Assembly: GCF_009730915.1 (NCBI RefSeq)
Contig: NC_052475.1
Location: 248,001 to 312,000, forward strand
Reading direction: 5' to 3'
From: Dioscorea cayenensis subsp. rotundata
Lineage: Eukaryota; Streptophyta; Magnoliopsida; Dioscoreales; Dioscoreaceae
DNA: 64,000 nt
Part shown: positions 1 through 12,044 of the stretch, in pieces
How the letters are laid out: each line of letters begins with the position of its first letter
How positions within the stretch are numbered: the first letter of the stretch is position 1
Program-made: the position numbers and the translations under genes
Notes under the pieces: model-generated
What the model saw: only the letters and a program-made list of their open reading frames with translations
Databases searched by the model: none
What the model was told of the DNA's origin: nothing

Positions 1-803
1 ATCCACTCCCAGTTATTTTCAAAATTATTCATATGTTTCTTGTTTGAATTTCTGCAACTACAAATTGGGGCCTATGCATCTCAGGTGCTTCCTTGATTTC
101 TTGAGCGCTTGTTCATTAAGACTCCACCATCAGCCTAGAAGTGATACACTCCCTATGGAGCTTAAGGTCTTAAATATTTGATGGTAGACTTTACCTTCTC
201 AATTGTTTCTTTCTTTTAGTTTTTCTTGTGTTTTTGTTATTTGATGATACACTCTCATTCATTCGGTTTGTTGTTGTGTTTTGTCGTTTTATTCCTGGTA
301 TGTTTTATTTTTTGTGTTTTTGTTCTTATTTTTTTATTGATCAAAATACCCATACTTATTTGCAAAAATTACAAGATATTTGATTAATTAATAATATAAT
401 ATTATTAATATTAATAAATAATATAATACTATTAATTAATATTATTATATTGTTTAATTATATTAATTAATATCATAATATTAATGATATAATTTATTAA
501 TTAATACTATTATTAATTACTATAATAATAATTAATGGAGAGATTTACGTAAATAATGAAGTGAATTATTTATAAGTTTTATGTAATTGTAAATAAAATT
601 ACAACTTTGTCTCTTGTCCTGGGGGTAATTTAGTAATATTACTATATAACTTTATCTATAATTACCTTTAAACCAAACATAATAAGGTTTCAAAATTACG
701 TTACGTTGTCCCTAGTAAAGAAGGTTTAAAACTTCTTTTTACCTTTTATTACTATACTTTATTTTATGAAACTTTCTTATACTTTCATTCAAGCAAACCC
801 TTA
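1..803. other. AT-rich intergenic DNA
   Basis: No reading frame with recognisable content. The stretch at about 180-350 is T-rich and resembles the 3' untranslated tails of the LINE family seen elsewhere in the window. Positions 370-540 are almost pure A/T. Nothing else can be supported. Confidence 0.5.
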
Positions 804-1695
804 GAATGTGTTTGGATGACATAAAAGATTACCTTTTTTTATTACCCTTTTTTATCACCCCTCAGAGGTAATCACCATTCCCCCTATTTTTGGGGAATGG
901 AGAAGAGAGAGAAGGGAATGAGTGTCAAATATTTATTTTACCCCTCTATATTTAAACATTATATTAATTAACATAATTTACTTAATTTAGATATTTAATC
1001 CTAATAATTAAAGTAAATTATATTTTTTTTATCTATAATAATATATTTGAATAAATAAAAATAAGTAATTTAAATAACTATTATAATAATTAAAATGAGC
1101 AATAATATTTAAAATATTTGCCATATTTAGTTTTTTAAAATAAATGATTTTATTTAATTTAATTGCTAATCCTAATATTAAAATAAATAATTATATTTTA
1201 AATAATTCAAATAAATATAGACATTAGTTTATCATTATATATATATATAGATATAAAAGTAATTTTCTCACATCTCCTTAACTTATCTTATATTAATAAA
1301 ATGATTAATTAATTTAATGAAACTATAGTAAACATAAAAATTTTATTAATTGTATCAATAAAATAAAGCGTGGATTGACATTTAAAAATGAGAAATTTAT
1401 ATAATTTAAAATATTAATTGTATTAATAAAATAATTAATTAACTTAATTAATTCTTAATGAGGATATTAATAATTAAAAACATTTAAGTCTAATTAAACA
1501 TATATATACATAAATGTTTTTACGAAAAGAGTATAAAAGTAATTGTCTCAAATATTTTTCACTTACTTTTTATATTCTCAATACATAACCTTCATTAATC
1601 AAACACAGTTTTCATTCCTATCCCTTCCCCATTACTCTCATTTCCATCCCTCTCTTCATTATCCTATATTCTTATTCCGTCATCAAAACGCACTC
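804..1695. mobile_element. PIF/Harbinger-like MITE, about 0.9 kb
   Basis: The left end GAATGTGTTTGGATGAC and the inverse of the right end GAGTGCGTTTTGATGAC are matching terminal inverted repeats. They are flanked by TTA on the left and TCA on the right, which fits a 3-bp TTA/TWA target duplication with one later change. The interior is AT-rich and non-coding apart from a C/T-rich right end. A hAT-type MITE is the alternative, but no 8-bp duplication is visible. Confidence 0.6.
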
Positions 1696-1698
1696 TCA

Positions 1699-2783
1699 GA
1701 ACTTTGTTGTTATTATAGGATGAGACCCTCTTTGTGCTTAGATTTCTATTTGTCTTAATTGTTACCTCGATCAACTCTAAACTCCAAGTGGATGATGTTT
1801 TTTGTTGTTAGTTTAGCTGTGTCCTTATCTATTTTGTTTAGTTGTACATCTATTTTTATTTTAATTAATTAATAATTTATCTTTTTTTAAAAAATTTTAT
1901 TTCATTTATGCATTTGTGTGCTCTTTTTTTATTTTTTCTCACCCGATCTTTTATTTAGGGTCGATCGGTTAAAAATTATGGAACATAAATCAAATTTTAA
2001 TATTTTGTAGACTTTGAGGGATTGTGGTTCAGGACTTTCATTAGGGTAACCTTGAGGCTGTTGAGCTATTTATTTTAAACTTAAAACTTGGACATTTGAA
2101 TTTGCATTCTTTGATTTGTGATTTGATTTTCATAAGTTTCGGCTTTCATGCTTGTGAAACTTTTTTGCAACTTGTGAACTTCTCAACGCTTTAGCCTTTG
2201 TTGAGCTCATTTGTTGATTTGTTTGAAATTTATGTCTTGTACTTTGAACTTGCATCTTGGATTTTGATTTGGATTTTAAAAAAATATTAAATAATTTAAT
2301 CCTTATCCGGTGCACATCCCTCTTTTTATATATTTTATATTTTGTTATTTATTTATTTATTATTATTATTATTATTTTTTATCATTATCCAATCAAATTT
2401 TTATTTGAAACTTAGATTTAATATATTTTTTCTTCTTATTTTTTTTAATTTTTTCCCAAGTATGGATAAGCCCTAAAATTTTTTATATCTAAACATTAAT
2501 TATTATCCATCAAATTTTATTTAAACTCAAATTTAATTTTTATCTGATTAAAAATAATGATTGAATTTTATTCAAATTAAATTTTTTTTTTCCTATATAA
2601 ACAGCATCATGAATGAATATATGATAACTTTTTCATTTTTTTTCAACATTCCAAGTAATGGAAACAATTTGGAATGTAATGCTGTTCTCTCATGGACGGT
2701 AGGTGCAGTACGTAGCTAGCCAATTCTATTTCCATTCAAAGGTCATATCTGTTCCTCTGACATGATGGCAGTATTATCATCAC
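1699..2783. other. AT-rich intergenic DNA
   Basis: No gene found. T-rich stretches and short ATT/TTTA runs at 2345-2380 are simple sequence. The open frames here are short and carry no motif. Confidence 0.5.
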
Positions 2784-3675
2784 CAATGTTTTTAAAACCG
2801 GACCGGATAGCGAACCGGTCTCATATTTGGATCACGGGTCAGTCGGTTCGACCGGATGACCCGTTTTGGTCGGACCGGATGACGTCATAAATAAATAATT
2901 ATCTTAAATATTATATATATATATATAATATATATACATATAATAACAAACTTTATTATATTTTTAATCATAATTATCTTAAATATTTATTTTAATATCA
3001 TTATGATTTTATCAAAATGATTGAAGATTCAAATAATTAATCTAGATAAAGCAACAAATATAATTCCCTAAACCTTTTATTTCTTAATCTATTAATCATA
3101 AATGGATGATGATAACTACATAAATTAAACAACTAATTAAATTACTAATTATGTGAGGATGAGACAAGGCATGAACAAAAAAAATTCAAAACAAAACTAG
3201 AACTAAGTATGATTAATTTAATTCTCATATTTGATCATCATTACCATTAAAATAAAAGTATAAAATAAAATAAGTCCTAAATGATCTATACCTCTTAAAC
3301 AATTTACAAGTTTTTTTTTTATTTTCTCATACCTCTAAACTCCAAAGTTCCAAAAATCCAAATAATATTTTCGACAAATCAAGATTCAAAGAGTATTATG
3401 AAATCAAGAAAAAAGAGCCAATTCATGCCCCTAAGTCCTTTCTTAAAAACAAAAACAAAAAAACAAAAAAACAAAAAAACAAAAACAAAATAAAAAAATT
3501 GAAAAACCGGGTTCCATCCGGCTTTTGATCCCGACCGACGGTTCACCGGGTTTAGCTCTGCTTTGACCTGGCTCAAAATTCGGTCAACATTAATTCTAAA
3601 ACCGGACCGGGCTATGGGCCAGTTCCCGGTTTTTCCGGTCCGACCGGCCGGTCCGGTCCGGTTTTCAAAACATGG
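2784..3675. mobile_element. hAT-type MITE with CCGG-rich ends
   Basis: The 892-bp element is bounded by an exact 8-bp direct repeat ATCATCAC (2776-2783 and 3676-3683), diagnostic of hAT-superfamily insertion. Its ends are inverted repeats: CAATGTTTTTAAAACCGG on the left, and the inverse of the right end CCATGTTTTGAAAACCGG. The subterminal regions are dense in CCGGTCCGG/CCGGACCGG words, probable transposase-binding repeats. The interior is AT-rich with no transposase. A relative with the same ends lies at 26908-27503. Confidence 0.85.
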
Positions 3676-3836
3676 ATCATCACAAAAGTGAAGTGTCGCC
3701 TAGTGGGTCCTGCAATTTCTTTTTCTTCATCTTCTTTTTGAGAAAAAGGTCTGTGTATATATATATATATATTTGAAATGGTTCATTTATTTAAAACTTC
3801 TTGGGTTGTTGTTGTTGCAGTGGTTATAGTTACCGA

Positions 3837-4340
3837 TAGGGGTGTCAAACGGGCCGGCCCGGCCCGGGCCCACAACGGCCCATGCATTATGCGTGCTCGG
3901 GCCGGCACAACCCGTTTAGAAATCGTGCCGGGCCGGCACGGCCCGCCAACCACCAAGGTCGGCCCAGCACGTGGCTCGGCCCAGTTATATTATATTTTTA
4001 TTTTTTATTTTAAACTCCAAAAATATAAAAAATACCCTAAAATTGCTAAAAAATATAAAAAAATATCCTAAAATTCAAAAATATAGAACTAAAAGCCTTA
4101 TTACTAAAAAAACAAAAAATATACCAAAAAAAAAAAAAATTTTAAAAAACTTACATTTAGCGTGCCGAGCCATGTTGGTCTCGAACCGGCCGAGGGTCAG
4201 AACCCCTAGCTCCAAAGACGTGCCCGGGGTTTGGGCTGCGCCTGCCCCGAGCACGCAGATCAGTAGCACTGCAGCTTGGGCCAAGCACGACCCTAAACTC
4301 GTCAGCGGGCCCGGCCAAGACGGTCTGCTTGACACCCCTA
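3837..4340. mobile_element. hAT-type MITE with GGCCCGG-rich ends
   Basis: A 504-bp element flanked by the exact 8-bp duplication GTTACCGA (3829-3836 and 4341-4348). The terminal inverted repeat is TAGGGGTGTCAA. The left subterminal region is built from GGGCCGGCCCGG words and the right one has scattered GC-rich words. There is no coding capacity; the open frames across it are by-products. It belongs to a different hAT family from the element at 2784-3675. Confidence 0.85.
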
Positions 4341-4442
4341 GTTACCGACAACTCATGAATCTCCAGATGGATGGTATGCAGTTGTCCGGATCTCTCAATG
4401 ATTAATATGTTAACCATTTGAAAGTTTCGAACTTGTAACTAA

Positions 4443-5763
4443 GGGCGTGTTTGGTTGCAAAGAATGGAATGGAGAGGAGTGGAAAAGTAATGTTAATGAG
4501 GGGATTGGACAAATAATGGGAATGAGAACTATGTTTTGTTGTGAAGGATTGGGAGGGTAGTGTATTGGTAATGAAAAAAAAAAATGATAAAATGACCTTT
4601 TAACCCTTCTGCAAATAAATATTATTATACATATAATAATTAGTTTTTTAAGTGATAATTTTTTTAAATATTGAAATATTAAAATTAGTTAATTATTATA
4701 AATAAATATTTAATTTTAATAGCTCATTGGAATCATTAATTAGTTATTAATTATCGTTAATTAAAAATGAGAACTTTTCATAAAAATTAAATTGCTAATT
4801 ATAAATTTTTATATTTTAAATTTTTTTATGCTTTAACATGAACAATTGAACGTTAAAAATAAAAAGATAAATTAAATTACAAAAATGGTATAATAAATAA
4901 TGTTTTTACGCAATTCTTTCTTTATGAACTTAATATAGCTGGAAAAAATGACATTAATTTGCTATATATTTCACACTTGCTAATAGCCACATCACAACGA
5001 AAGATTTCGTCTTCATTTTCACAAAAATAAATAGATCCAAAATCCAATCTGTTTAACAAAAATTAACATAAAACCATAACTTGGTGCCAAAAAAAACCAA
5101 TCCAAATCTCTAACCGACTGAAGCTCCAAGGGAAAAAAAACCTAAATCCTCTAAAAATGGTGAAAAATCACAATCTCAATTGAGCACCCAAATCCAACCT
5201 CAAGGAGGTCCTCCACCACCGGATCGGCATGCGTCCACATCCAAGCTCGCTTCACCGCCACAACACAGATCAGAAATAACTGACAAAAACCAATCCGTTC
5301 TGAGAAAAAAATACAGCACCGATCAGAGAGCTCGAGCCAGTGTTCCTCATCAACGCTCGGTTCCCGTCGGCGCGTGGATCGGCACAGAGACGTACAAGCC
5401 AAGAAGAAGGAAAAAAGGAGGGTAAGGCAAAGTACCTTTAGAGGATGGATGCAGACGAGGCCTTCACCGCTGCCGGAGCTCGCCGAAAGCGGAGGAGAAG
5501 AGAAAATGGAAAGATGAAGGAGAGAGGAAGGGAGATGGGAAACAGAGTTTGCTCTCATGGAAATGTTAATGCAAGGCAAAAGTGTCATTTTATCATTAGG
5601 TATCAGCCAGGAATGCATAATCCTCTCAATTTTGGGGGCGTTATGATTACGGAGCTTTTACTCCTCCCTTATGCCTCCTTCACTCTCATGCCTGCACATC
5701 CAAACAAAGTATTAAACCCATTCAAGCTTCATTCCCATTCCAAGCCTGGGAACCAAACGCCCC
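4443..5763. mobile_element. Non-autonomous PIF/Harbinger element, 1.3 kb
   Basis: The terminal repeats GGGCGTGTTTGGTT and (inverse of the right end) GGGGCGTTTGGTTCC are flanked by the 3-bp duplication TAA at 4440-4442 and 5764-5766. This is the PIF/Harbinger (Tourist-like) pattern. The outer parts are AT-rich, but 5160-5560 is GC-rich and gene-like in composition. No DDE transposase or Myb-like protein can be read, so the element is non-autonomous. The GC-rich core may be a captured host fragment. Confidence 0.75.
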
Positions 5764-5766
5764 TAA

Positions 5767-6985
5767 GAATGTAAAATAATGGACTAGGTATCTATTCTAC
5801 GCTTGAATGCAATAAAATAAATACTATATTTTAAAATTTTTTGCCCAGCCATTGCTAGGTTTCTGATTGCTTCTCAAGAGAGAGCAAAAAAATGTAGTTA
5901 ATACTTTCTGCCGTACTATATGTTATGTATGTGTTTAGTGTTCTTGACTTGGTTTTATATAACTTCTGATTCTAAGAAGGTTAAATTAGACTCAGCTGCC
6001 GCGATTAAGAATAGCTTAGAGTTTCTCGGGCAACATGAGATGTTGGGCAATCATAATGGTTGACAAGCGGTTAGCTAGTCGGTTAGGGAGGTGCTTACTC
6101 GGTCTGTTCTTAGTCCATGCTCTTGTGAACTTTCTTTCCAGAATATATATATATATATATATGAGAAAAGGTTCTCTGTGGACGTGCATAGACGTCCACA
6201 GAGAGCTACAGTAATATAGTTGTTTTGTTTCTTATTTTATTTATTTATTTATTTTTGTCAGTGATTTTAATGTTTTTATTGTTTGTTGCCTATTCTTAGT
6301 GAGTTGTTAATCTTTTGTTTGTTGTTTTTATTTTTTCTTTTCCTATTGTTGTTGTAGCTTCTCTATATTGTTCTTATTGTAACTTCTTAATTTTAATAAA
6401 AGATTATTTATATATTAAAAAAAAACTTTTTTTCTATTGAAATTAGTTAAAAATTAAGGATTTACTATGTAACTTTCAATGTTAGAAGTAGGGATGTAAT
6501 CTAGCTAAACTTAACCGAGCTTTGCTATGTTTAAACTCAGCTTGATACTCTTTTAATTGAACTCGAACTTGAGCTAAGTTTAGTTCAAACTTCATTTATC
6601 AATCTCATACTGGAGTTGTTAAGAAAATGTAGAGCTAGGATTTAATTACACTAATATAGCTATAATTATTTAATTAAAATTATATTTATAATATAGATAA
6701 AATATTAATATAACTGTTCACAAATCTTAGTGAGCCACGAGTGTTCAAGCTCAAAACTTGTTTATTGAATTTGTTTAAAAATTAAATTAAAAATATAAAA
6801 TAAATCACTCATTTAACTTAATAAATGAGTCATTCAAGCAATTATGGAACATTTGGTCATTTATCAATTAATACCAAAAAATAAATAAATAATAAATAAT
6901 AAAAATTATACCAGTTAATACTATTATATATATATTTTTTAAACAAGGTGACAAGTACCAACTTTCAAGCATATGCGTGTGGAAA
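5767..6985. other. AT-rich intergenic DNA with a short hairpin
   Basis: No gene found. (AT)n occurs at about 6143-6162. A 12-bp inverted repeat (CTCTGTGGACGT, loop GCATAG) lies at 6174-6203. A T-rich stretch at 6210-6430 ending in AATAAAAG and an A-run looks like the 3' end of an old retroelement. 6480-6960 is AT-rich without signal. Confidence 0.5.
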
Positions 6986-6990
6986 AATTA

Positions 6991-7095
6991 CCACACGTCC
7001 TCATCCTCGGCCATTGCACTTATTTTAAGTGATGACACGTTGGCGCTGGTGCGGAAGTTGGTGCATTATTACTACAATCCAGAGGAATATAACAG
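6991..7095 (+). promoter_or_regulatory. Probable promoter of ligase gene 1
   Basis: Immediately upstream of the 7144 start codon there are two ACGT-core words (CCACACGTCC at 6991 and GACACGTTGG at 7034), of the type bound by bZIP/bHLH factors. A weak TATA-like AATATAACA lies at 7085-7093. Assignment is by position only; no transcription start can be fixed. Confidence 0.3.
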
Positions 7096-7143
7096 ATACA
7101 TCCCACTTTCTCATCCACATCCCTGCTCTCGTCTTCAACCCCG

Positions 7144-10100
7144 ATGGCCCATTCTCCACCGTTCATCAACCCCCGCTCCGGCTACTCTCCGGCCACCAAA
7201 ACCTTTCACAGCCTTCGTTCCCCAGTCCCTCTCCCACCCGTTTCCCAACCCCTCTCCTTCACATCCTACCTCGTTTCCTTATTCCCTGATCGTTTCCCTT
7301 CTCACCTTGCCTTCATAAACGCTTCCACTGGCGATTCCCTCTCGTATCCCGATCTCGTTTCCCAGATCCACTCTCTTGCTTCCTCTCTCCACTCTAATCT
7401 CGGCATCTCCAAAGGCCACGTGGCATTCATCCTCTCCCCATCCTGCCTCGAGATCCCCATCCTCTACCTCTCTCTCCTCTCCCTCGGCGCTATCATCACT
7501 CCTGCCAACCCCGCCGCCACTCCATCGGAGCTCTCCCGCCTGATCGACATCTCCAGCCCCACCCACTTCTTCGCCACGTCATCATCTTCCTCCAAGCTCC
7601 CCAACCACGTCACCCCCATCCTCATCGACTCCCCCCTCTTCCGATCTTTCCTCGAATCTGGCCACAGCTCCTATTCATCGGATCCGATCGAGATCTGGCA
7701 ATCGGATCCTGCGGCGATACTCTTCTCGTCGGGAACCACCGGGAGAACGAAAGCCGCGGCGGTCTCACACCGTAACATCATCGCAGTGATAGCGGGCACG
7801 CGTGCGATCCGGCCATCGGAGAAGGACACGACACTCCTATTAGGGCCGATGTTCCATTCTATGGGGTTCTTCATGGTGATGAATAACATAATGAGGCAGG
7901 AGACGGTGGTGGTGGTGGTGCCGAGCCCTGGGCCGATGTCCCTCACCATCTCTTTGGCTGCCAAGTATAAGATCAGCCAGATGTTGGCGGTGCCGCCGCT
8001 CGTAATAGCGCTAACGCAGTCTGATGAGGCGATGAGGCTCAAATCCTCGCCGCTCCGGCGGGTTATCTGCGGCGGCGCCCCACTGGCCCCCGAGGTCGCC
8101 AAGAGATTTAACGCGTTGTTCCCGAATGTGGAACTATCTCAGGTAAAATGATTTTTTTTTTTTAAATAAACCACTACCATTAATGTGTGGCATTTTTATT
8201 ATTAATAATAATAGCTTTAAGTCGCTCTAATTATAAATTTCAGCTTCGGAGTTTTGCGTCTAATTATAAAATAAAAATTAAGTTTATATTTAATATATTT
8301 TTACATAATTTTCTTTTTCTTTAAATTGCTTTCTTGTTTTGATTAATGTTAGTATTATTTTTTATTTTTTTAATAAATAAATCGCATTCAATTATTTATA
8401 TATATACAATAGTTCTAAGTTGATTGTTATTAGTATCATTTTTTTTTTCCTGCTAACAATCAATTTAGAACTAATTGTTAGTATCATTTTTTTCCCCGCT
8501 AACAATCAACTTAGAACTATTGCCAACAATAAGAATTGGTGCAACATAAAGGATGTTCTTAAAAGTTTTTACTTTTTGAAAAAGAGACATAAACACCAAT
8601 ATTTGTTGTGTGTGAGTGTTTGCTGCAATATTATTTGGGAGTTAATTCTTCAACAAAAATTTATTTATTTTTAGTGTCACTAATTATTGATTCAATCAAG
8701 CAGTTTTGGTGGTGTTCAAAATTTTTTTATGTTAAAAAAATCTAAAGTGATTTTCTCAATTCTTTTTAAATAAAAATAATTAAATATAAAAAATTGAATA
8801 TTTTTATTTAAAAAAAAACAACAAGGACTGAAGGACCATAACATGCTAATTGAAATTAGTCTAAATTTAACCAGTCTACCAGTCTTGTGTTGATCGCAAC
8901 AAATGGATATTGCTTTACTTGTGCAAAGGTTTTAAATTGGGATTTTTTTTTCTTTTCTTTTATATGTGTTCCTCTTCGAAATCTTCCATTTTTGCATGAA
9001 TTTGTGAGATTTCGTCTCCTTAATATTATATATAGGTCATTTTTTTATATATAGGCATTTCATCTCCGAGCGTCCCCCTGAGGGCCTACCGAACCCTGGC
9101 GCGGTTTAGTTTGGGCTAGATGAGGTTCTCCCTAGAGGACTCCTCCTCTAGGGTATGCTTTTGGTCTGGTTTGTTGTTGTTGTGACCACCCCTGGTGGTT
9201 TCTTTTTTTCTTTGTGTCTTCTCTGCTTTTTCTACCCGGTGGGGTAGTGTGCTTTTGTTTTTGCTGTGTCTCTGGATTGTACTCCTGTTTACTCTTAGGT
9301 AGTGTTTGTTTGGAGGGTTTTTGAGTTACATGTAACTTGAGTTACTGGGTTTTCTGAAATCCTGTGTTTGGTTCACATGATTTCAAAAACCAATGTAACT
9401 CATATTACATCCAATGAGGGATTTGGTTTTACGGCCAAATTGGGCGTAAAACCAAATCCCTTATCTTTGAATTTCTTCAAATGCATAACTTGTGACCTAT
9501 ATGTGACCAATTAAAGAAAAACAAATATAATTAAACATTTATGGATATTTTTGTGGAGTGAAAAATTATAAAATTTAATAATAAATTTAATAATTGCTTT
9601 GATAATTAATTTAATAATAAAATTAAGAGTTAAAATGATCAATGCGATAATTAAAATCATTAATAACATGCTAAAAATATATGAAAAGTTCAAAATATTT
9701 TTTTTATTGGGTTAAAAAATAAATTTAAAAATTATAAATATAATAAAATAAATAAATAAATATACTAATAAATTTAGTAACTAATTTAATAATAAAATTA
9801 ATAGTTAAATTAATTAATACGATACTTAAAATCATTAAAATATTTATAATGTAAAAAAATTTCTAATTTCAAATTTATAAATATCTCTTATCAAATACAA
9901 AATCCTATAATACAGCATCTACAATACATCTAACCAAACACTAGATTTGACTGTACTGTATTATAAAATCCATGAATTTTCAATTACATTGTAACTAGAA
10001 ATCCACTGTATTTACAGTTACACTGAACCAAACGCCCCCTTAATGCTTGTGGTTTATCCACTTTTTCAAAAAAAAAAAATAAATAAAAAGAAACTCAAGG

Positions 10101-11797
10101 CAAACTAACTATACAAGATTAGATTATTAAGGATATGACCTCAGTCCACCGGATATATATAATATCATTCGTTTGAACATTTTTCGCAAAGCAATGAAAG
10201 CCAATAAAATCTTTTTGAAACTATGTTAGTGTCGACTTAAAGTGTCTAAAATAATCCTCAGGGTTATGGATCTACAGAGGCTGGACTCATATCAGCGATG
10301 ATAGGGCCAGAAGAATGCTGTCGCTTGGGATCAGTTGGTAAACTGAATGACAAAATTGAGGCTAAGATCATGGACCTTGGTACTTGCCAAGCCTTGTCAG
10401 TTGGCCAACAAGGCGAGTTATATGTTCGGGGACCTGCTGTCATGATCGGTATGTACACCACATACTCTGACTAACATAGTAACATGCTTATAGTGTTAGC
10501 TAATTATGATTGAAATTTGGAGGTGTTTGTGTATATGGCGCAAATCAAATATTGTTGATAAACTGTGTCTGATTTCCAATGAATTAAGAATTTCGTCATT
10601 TCCAGGTTTCTAGAGCAAGTTATAATTAAATAACTAAAAATTGTCAAGATTTTTGCAGTTCGAACTTTTGAGTTTTTGCTTAGTGTTATTAGTATGATTG
10701 AATTTTGAATTGTGAACTAAATACACTATTTTTTTATGTGGTTTTCTTTTTTCCTTTTTCTTTCGCTAAGCTTTAATTATTGAATGGTTTTCGGCCTTGC
10801 TTCCAATACATTCTGTCAAAATTTAACCTGATTCACTTGAAATTTTGTTTAATAACTTTAATATTAACAGGTTATGTTGGTGATTCTGAGGCCAACACCC
10901 TTGCCTTTGACTCTGAAGGATGGTTAAAGACAGGTGATATTTGTTACTTTGATGAAGATGGGTTCCTCTATATTGTCGATCGTCTGAAAGAGATGATTAA
11001 ATACAAGGCTTACCAGGTAGATATGCATTAACATACGTGCTCTCAATTAAAAAAGATGAATGCTCAAGCTGATTTGAATGTCACAATAGGTTGCACCCGT
11101 GGAGCTAGAACAGATACTGCATATCCTACCCGACATCGTTGAAGCTGCGGTGGTTCCGTAAGTATTTTGAGATATTTTACTTCATAGATGGTACTACAAA
11201 GATGTTAAGATTTTATCAATATTGTCGCCCGTTGTTAATTGTCTATATTATTATTTAGAGATATGAAATCAAGCCGATGTCAAAATTTACGGCATTTATA
11301 ATGTAGGTACCCACATGCAGTGGCCGGTCAGATACCAATGGCATTTGTGGTGAGACGGCCAGGAAGCAACATTAATGTGGACGATATTATAGAGTTTGTA
11401 GCCAAACAGGTGACATTTTTTTTTTTTTTATCCTAATCAAGTTTTAATTATATTTTCTTGTAACCTCAACTAAAAATGTGTTCTTGAAGTAGTCAGTCAT
11501 ATTAGAAACTAATCTTATAATAGATAGGAATGTAGCTTTGAAACTTAAATTTCATTTAAATTTATCGACTAAGAGTAGCTGATTCAATTTCAATGGTGTA
11601 TTTTTTTTTTTAATCATGTAGGTGACTCTGTGAATTCCATATTAAGAATTAAGGTTTGATTGTGACTGCAGGTGGCACCATATAAGAAGATACGAAAGGT
11701 AGCATTTATAGATGCCATACCGAAAACACCATCAGGAAAAATTCTGAGGAGGGAGCTTGCTAGTCTTGCAGCCAGTGGTTCCTTGTCCAAGTTATAA
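7144..11797 (+). CDS. 4CLL: 4CL-like acyl-CoA ligase 1, peroxisomal
   Basis: Six exons join without phase error: 7144-8142, 10262-10448, 10871-11016, 11090-11157, 11307-11409 and 11672-11797. They give 542 residues. All introns are GT-AG. The product is an adenylate-forming (ANL family) acyl-CoA synthetase. The ATP-binding P-loop SSGTTGRTK is at about residues 195-203. GYGSTEAG opens exon 2 at about 334, GELYVRG follows, the hinge region [13 protein letters not shown] is in exon 3, and the adenylation lysine lies in [12 protein letters not shown] near residue 524. The C-terminus SKL is a type 1 peroxisomal signal. The plan and SKL end match the 4CL-like 9 group, whose members activate fatty acids or jasmonate precursors rather than coumarate; the substrate here is inferred. 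The start is set by alignment with the two sister genes. Intron 1 (2.1 kb) carries a LINE tail and a Harbinger element. Confidence 0.9.
9060..10075 (+). mobile_element. 5'-truncated LINE tail split by a MITE (intron 1 of ligase 1)
   Basis: 9060-9294 plus 10043-10075 read together as a LINE 3' untranslated region. It ends in the family's tail box GTGGTTTATCCACTTTTTC followed by an A-run. A Harbinger-type element (9298-10039) interrupts it. There is no coding sequence. The left limit is approximate because no target duplication was found. Confidence 0.6.
9298..10039. mobile_element. PIF/Harbinger-like MITE nested in a LINE tail
   Basis: A 742-bp element flanked by TTA duplications (9295-9297 and 10040-10042). 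The ends are GGTAGTGTTTGTTTGG and the inverse of the right end GGGGGCGTTTGGTTCAGT. It interrupts a LINE 3' tail, so it is younger than that insertion. Near its left end is a 16-bp inverted repeat with an 11-base loop (9418-9460). It lies within intron 1 of ligase 1. Confidence 0.75.
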
Positions 11798-12044
11798 ACG
11801 ATCACTTTATTTGTATATTTAAATTGCACAAAATTTGTGGAGAGCTTTATGTAAGTTTGTTAAAGTTGTGGTTGCTCCAATTTTTATGTAAAAAAATAAT
11901 AGTAAATCTATATAAAAAACTAATTGTGTATCCTGTGATTCTGAGAAGAGTCCATTATTGTGTGTTTTGGATTGGATTTATTAAAATGCAGAAAAGAAGA
12001 ACAATTTTTAGAGGGTTTTGGGTGAGCTCTTTGAAACAATCAAT
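11798..12044 (+). other. 3' flank of ligase 1
   Basis: AT-rich sequence following the stop codon, presumably holding the 3' untranslated region. No single polyadenylation signal stands out. It ends at the tail of the minus-strand LINE. Confidence 0.4.

Noticed and set aside
5151..5618. 155-residue minus-strand frame inside the Harbinger-type element
   Set aside because: No recognisable domain and no splice context; noted only as a GC-rich passenger.
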